Source: Nitrospiraceae bacterium | Lineage (GTDB): Bacteria > Nitrospirota > Thermodesulfovibrionia > Thermodesulfovibrionales > UBA1546 | Direction: 5' to 3' | DNA length: 6,372 nt | Assembly: GCA_003535475.1 (NCBI GenBank) | Contig: DOHC01000219.1 | Location: 1-6,372, forward strand | Shown: positions 5,652 through 6,372 of the stretch, piece by piece | Layout of the letters: each line of letters begins with the position of its first letter | How positions within the stretch are numbered: the stretch's first letter is position 1 | The notes under the pieces: model-generated | Databases searched by the model: none | What the model was told of the DNA's origin: nothing | Seen by the model: the letters and a program-made list of their open reading frames with translations, nothing else | Position numbers and translations under genes: made by a program

Positions 5652-6372
5652 CTATTTTGAAACTATCTTTGCAAACTTCCTCTTCCCTGCCTTGAAAAGG
5701 TAATCACCTTTTCTGAGCTTTGCGTCAGGATTGTCGCATTTCTTGTCATCAATAAAAACTCCGCCCTGCTTTATAAGCCTCATTGCCTCGCCTGTGCTTG
5801 AACATAACCCTGAGAGTTTCATTATCTTAGGGATCCACATCTCATCCTCTTCCCACTTAAGCTCAACAACAGGGATTTCATCAGGCTTTCCCTTATCCTT
5901 AAATATATGCTCAAACTCTTCCTTTGCCTTTAGCGATGCATCCTTACCCCAGTGTCTTTCGACAATCTCCATTGCAAGATTTTCTTTGGCGGTTTTAGGA
6001 TGGATAGTGCCTTTTTCTATTCCCTTCTTCAGTGCGCTGAGTTCATCAATTGAAATATGGCTCAGAAGTTCATAGTACCTGAGCATGAGGGTATCGTTTA
6101 TTGACATTACCTTTCCGAATATATCCCTTGGCTCTTCTGTAATCCCAATGTAGTTCCCAAGGCTCTTTGACATCTTGTTCACGCCGTCCAGTCCCTCAAG
6201 CAAAGGCATGAGGACAACAGCCTGCTCTTCAACCCCCATTTTCCTCTGTAAAGTTCTTCCCATAAGTATATTGAACTTCTGGTCTGTGCCTCCAAGTTCA
6301 ACATCTGCTTTCAGATGTACAGAGTCGTATCCCTGAAATAGAGGATAATAGAATTCAAGTACTGTTATGTCT
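5652..6372 (-). CDS. tyrS: Tyrosyl-tRNA synthetase, C-terminal ~239 codons (5' end off the window)
   Basis: This enzyme charges tRNA-Tyr with tyrosine in the cytoplasm. The frame is open to the right edge, with the first full codon at 6371, so the ATG at 6263 is internal and not the start. Visible are [20 protein letters not shown] followed by [11 protein letters not shown] (tyrosine and dimer region), MPLLEGLDG, and the class I signature KMSKS at 6176-6162. A helical anticodon-recognition segment is next, then a C-terminal S4 RNA-binding domain (about the last 62 residues: [46 protein letters not shown]). Sequence style fits the longer bacterial TyrRS group with a KMSKS rather than KFGKT motif. 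The HIGH-type motif and start lie outside. The stop TAG (5654-5652) overlaps the SD of the nucleotidyltransferase stub, so both were probably read from one message. Confidence 0.97.
   Translation of the reverse strand, partial: DITVLEFYYPLFQGYDSVHLKADVELGGTDQKFNILMGRTLQRKMGVEEQAVVLMPLLEGLDGVNKMSKSLGNYIGITEEPRDIFGKVMSINDTLMLRYYELLSHISIDELSALKKGIEKGTIHPKTAKENLAMEIVERHWGKDASLKAKEEFEHIFKDKGKPDEIPVVELKWEEDEMWIPKIMKLSGLCSSTGEAMRLIKQGGVFIDDKKCDNPDAKLRKGDYLFKAGKRKFAKIVSK

Noticed and set aside
5652..6263. ATG at 6263 as the start of a short tyrosyl-tRNA synthetase
   Set aside because: The frame continues upstream to the window edge with conserved TyrRS sequence ([20 protein letters not shown]), so the gene is cut by the window, not truncated.
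1..6372. CRISPR array, tRNA or insertion sequence
   Set aside because: No regularly spaced repeats, cloverleaf-like segments or transposase motifs were seen; the repeats present are a 35-bp tandem tract and isolated palindromes.

Overview
The window reads as a piece of bacterial chromosome carrying housekeeping genes with a few lineage-specific ones. Base composition is moderately AT-rich. Strong AGGAGG-type Shine-Dalgarno (SD) sites, a lipoprotein with a classical lipobox, GlnE and a CooT-like protein point to a Gram-negative anaerobe or microaerobe, of the kind found among Nitrospirota (Thermodesulfovibrionia) or the former Deltaproteobacteria. That placement is an inference from gene content and repeat style, and it is weak. 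No mobile-element gene, CRISPR array, rRNA or tRNA was seen.

Layout. Positions 1-2078 (minus) hold the first ~692 codons of glnE, the glutamine synthetase adenylylating/deadenylylating enzyme; its C-terminal catalytic domain lies off the left edge. The glnE 5' end is embedded in a set of interlocking inverted repeats (2009-2192). A divergent small CooT-like nickel-binding protein follows (2275-2463, plus), then a stand-alone Nfu/NifU C-terminal Fe-S carrier (2505-2732, minus). Divergent to that is a four-helix membrane protein of CopD-like type (2883-3350, plus), with a good promoter and an FNR/CRP-like palindrome in front of it. From 4134 leftwards is a glycine-zipper lipoprotein (minus). 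Further right on the same strand are mnmA (4222-5343) and the 3' two-thirds of tyrS (5652 to the right edge).

The 308-bp gap between tyrS and mnmA is the most unusual part. It contains two very short reading frames on the same strand. One (5505-5642) is a 45-codon N-terminal stub of a nucleotidyltransferase, starting 9 nt after the tyrS stop. The other (5347-5448) is a 33-codon frame that resembles the extreme C-terminus of Eco57I/TaqI-like restriction-modification methylases. It has a strong SD and stops 3 nt before the mnmA start, which itself has no SD. This looks like the scar of a lost defence or toxin-antitoxin cargo that may now serve as a leader for mnmA. mnmA also carries two small in-frame repeat insertions: five 7-bp tandem units and a 15-bp perfect palindrome.

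Functionally the genes cover nitrogen regulation (glnE), metal and Fe-S handling (CooT-like, Nfu) and translation (tyrS, mnmA). tyrS, the two stubs, mnmA and the lipoprotein gene all face the same way with short gaps and may be co-transcribed. No previously undescribed multi-gene system is evident; the novelty is in small-scale structure.
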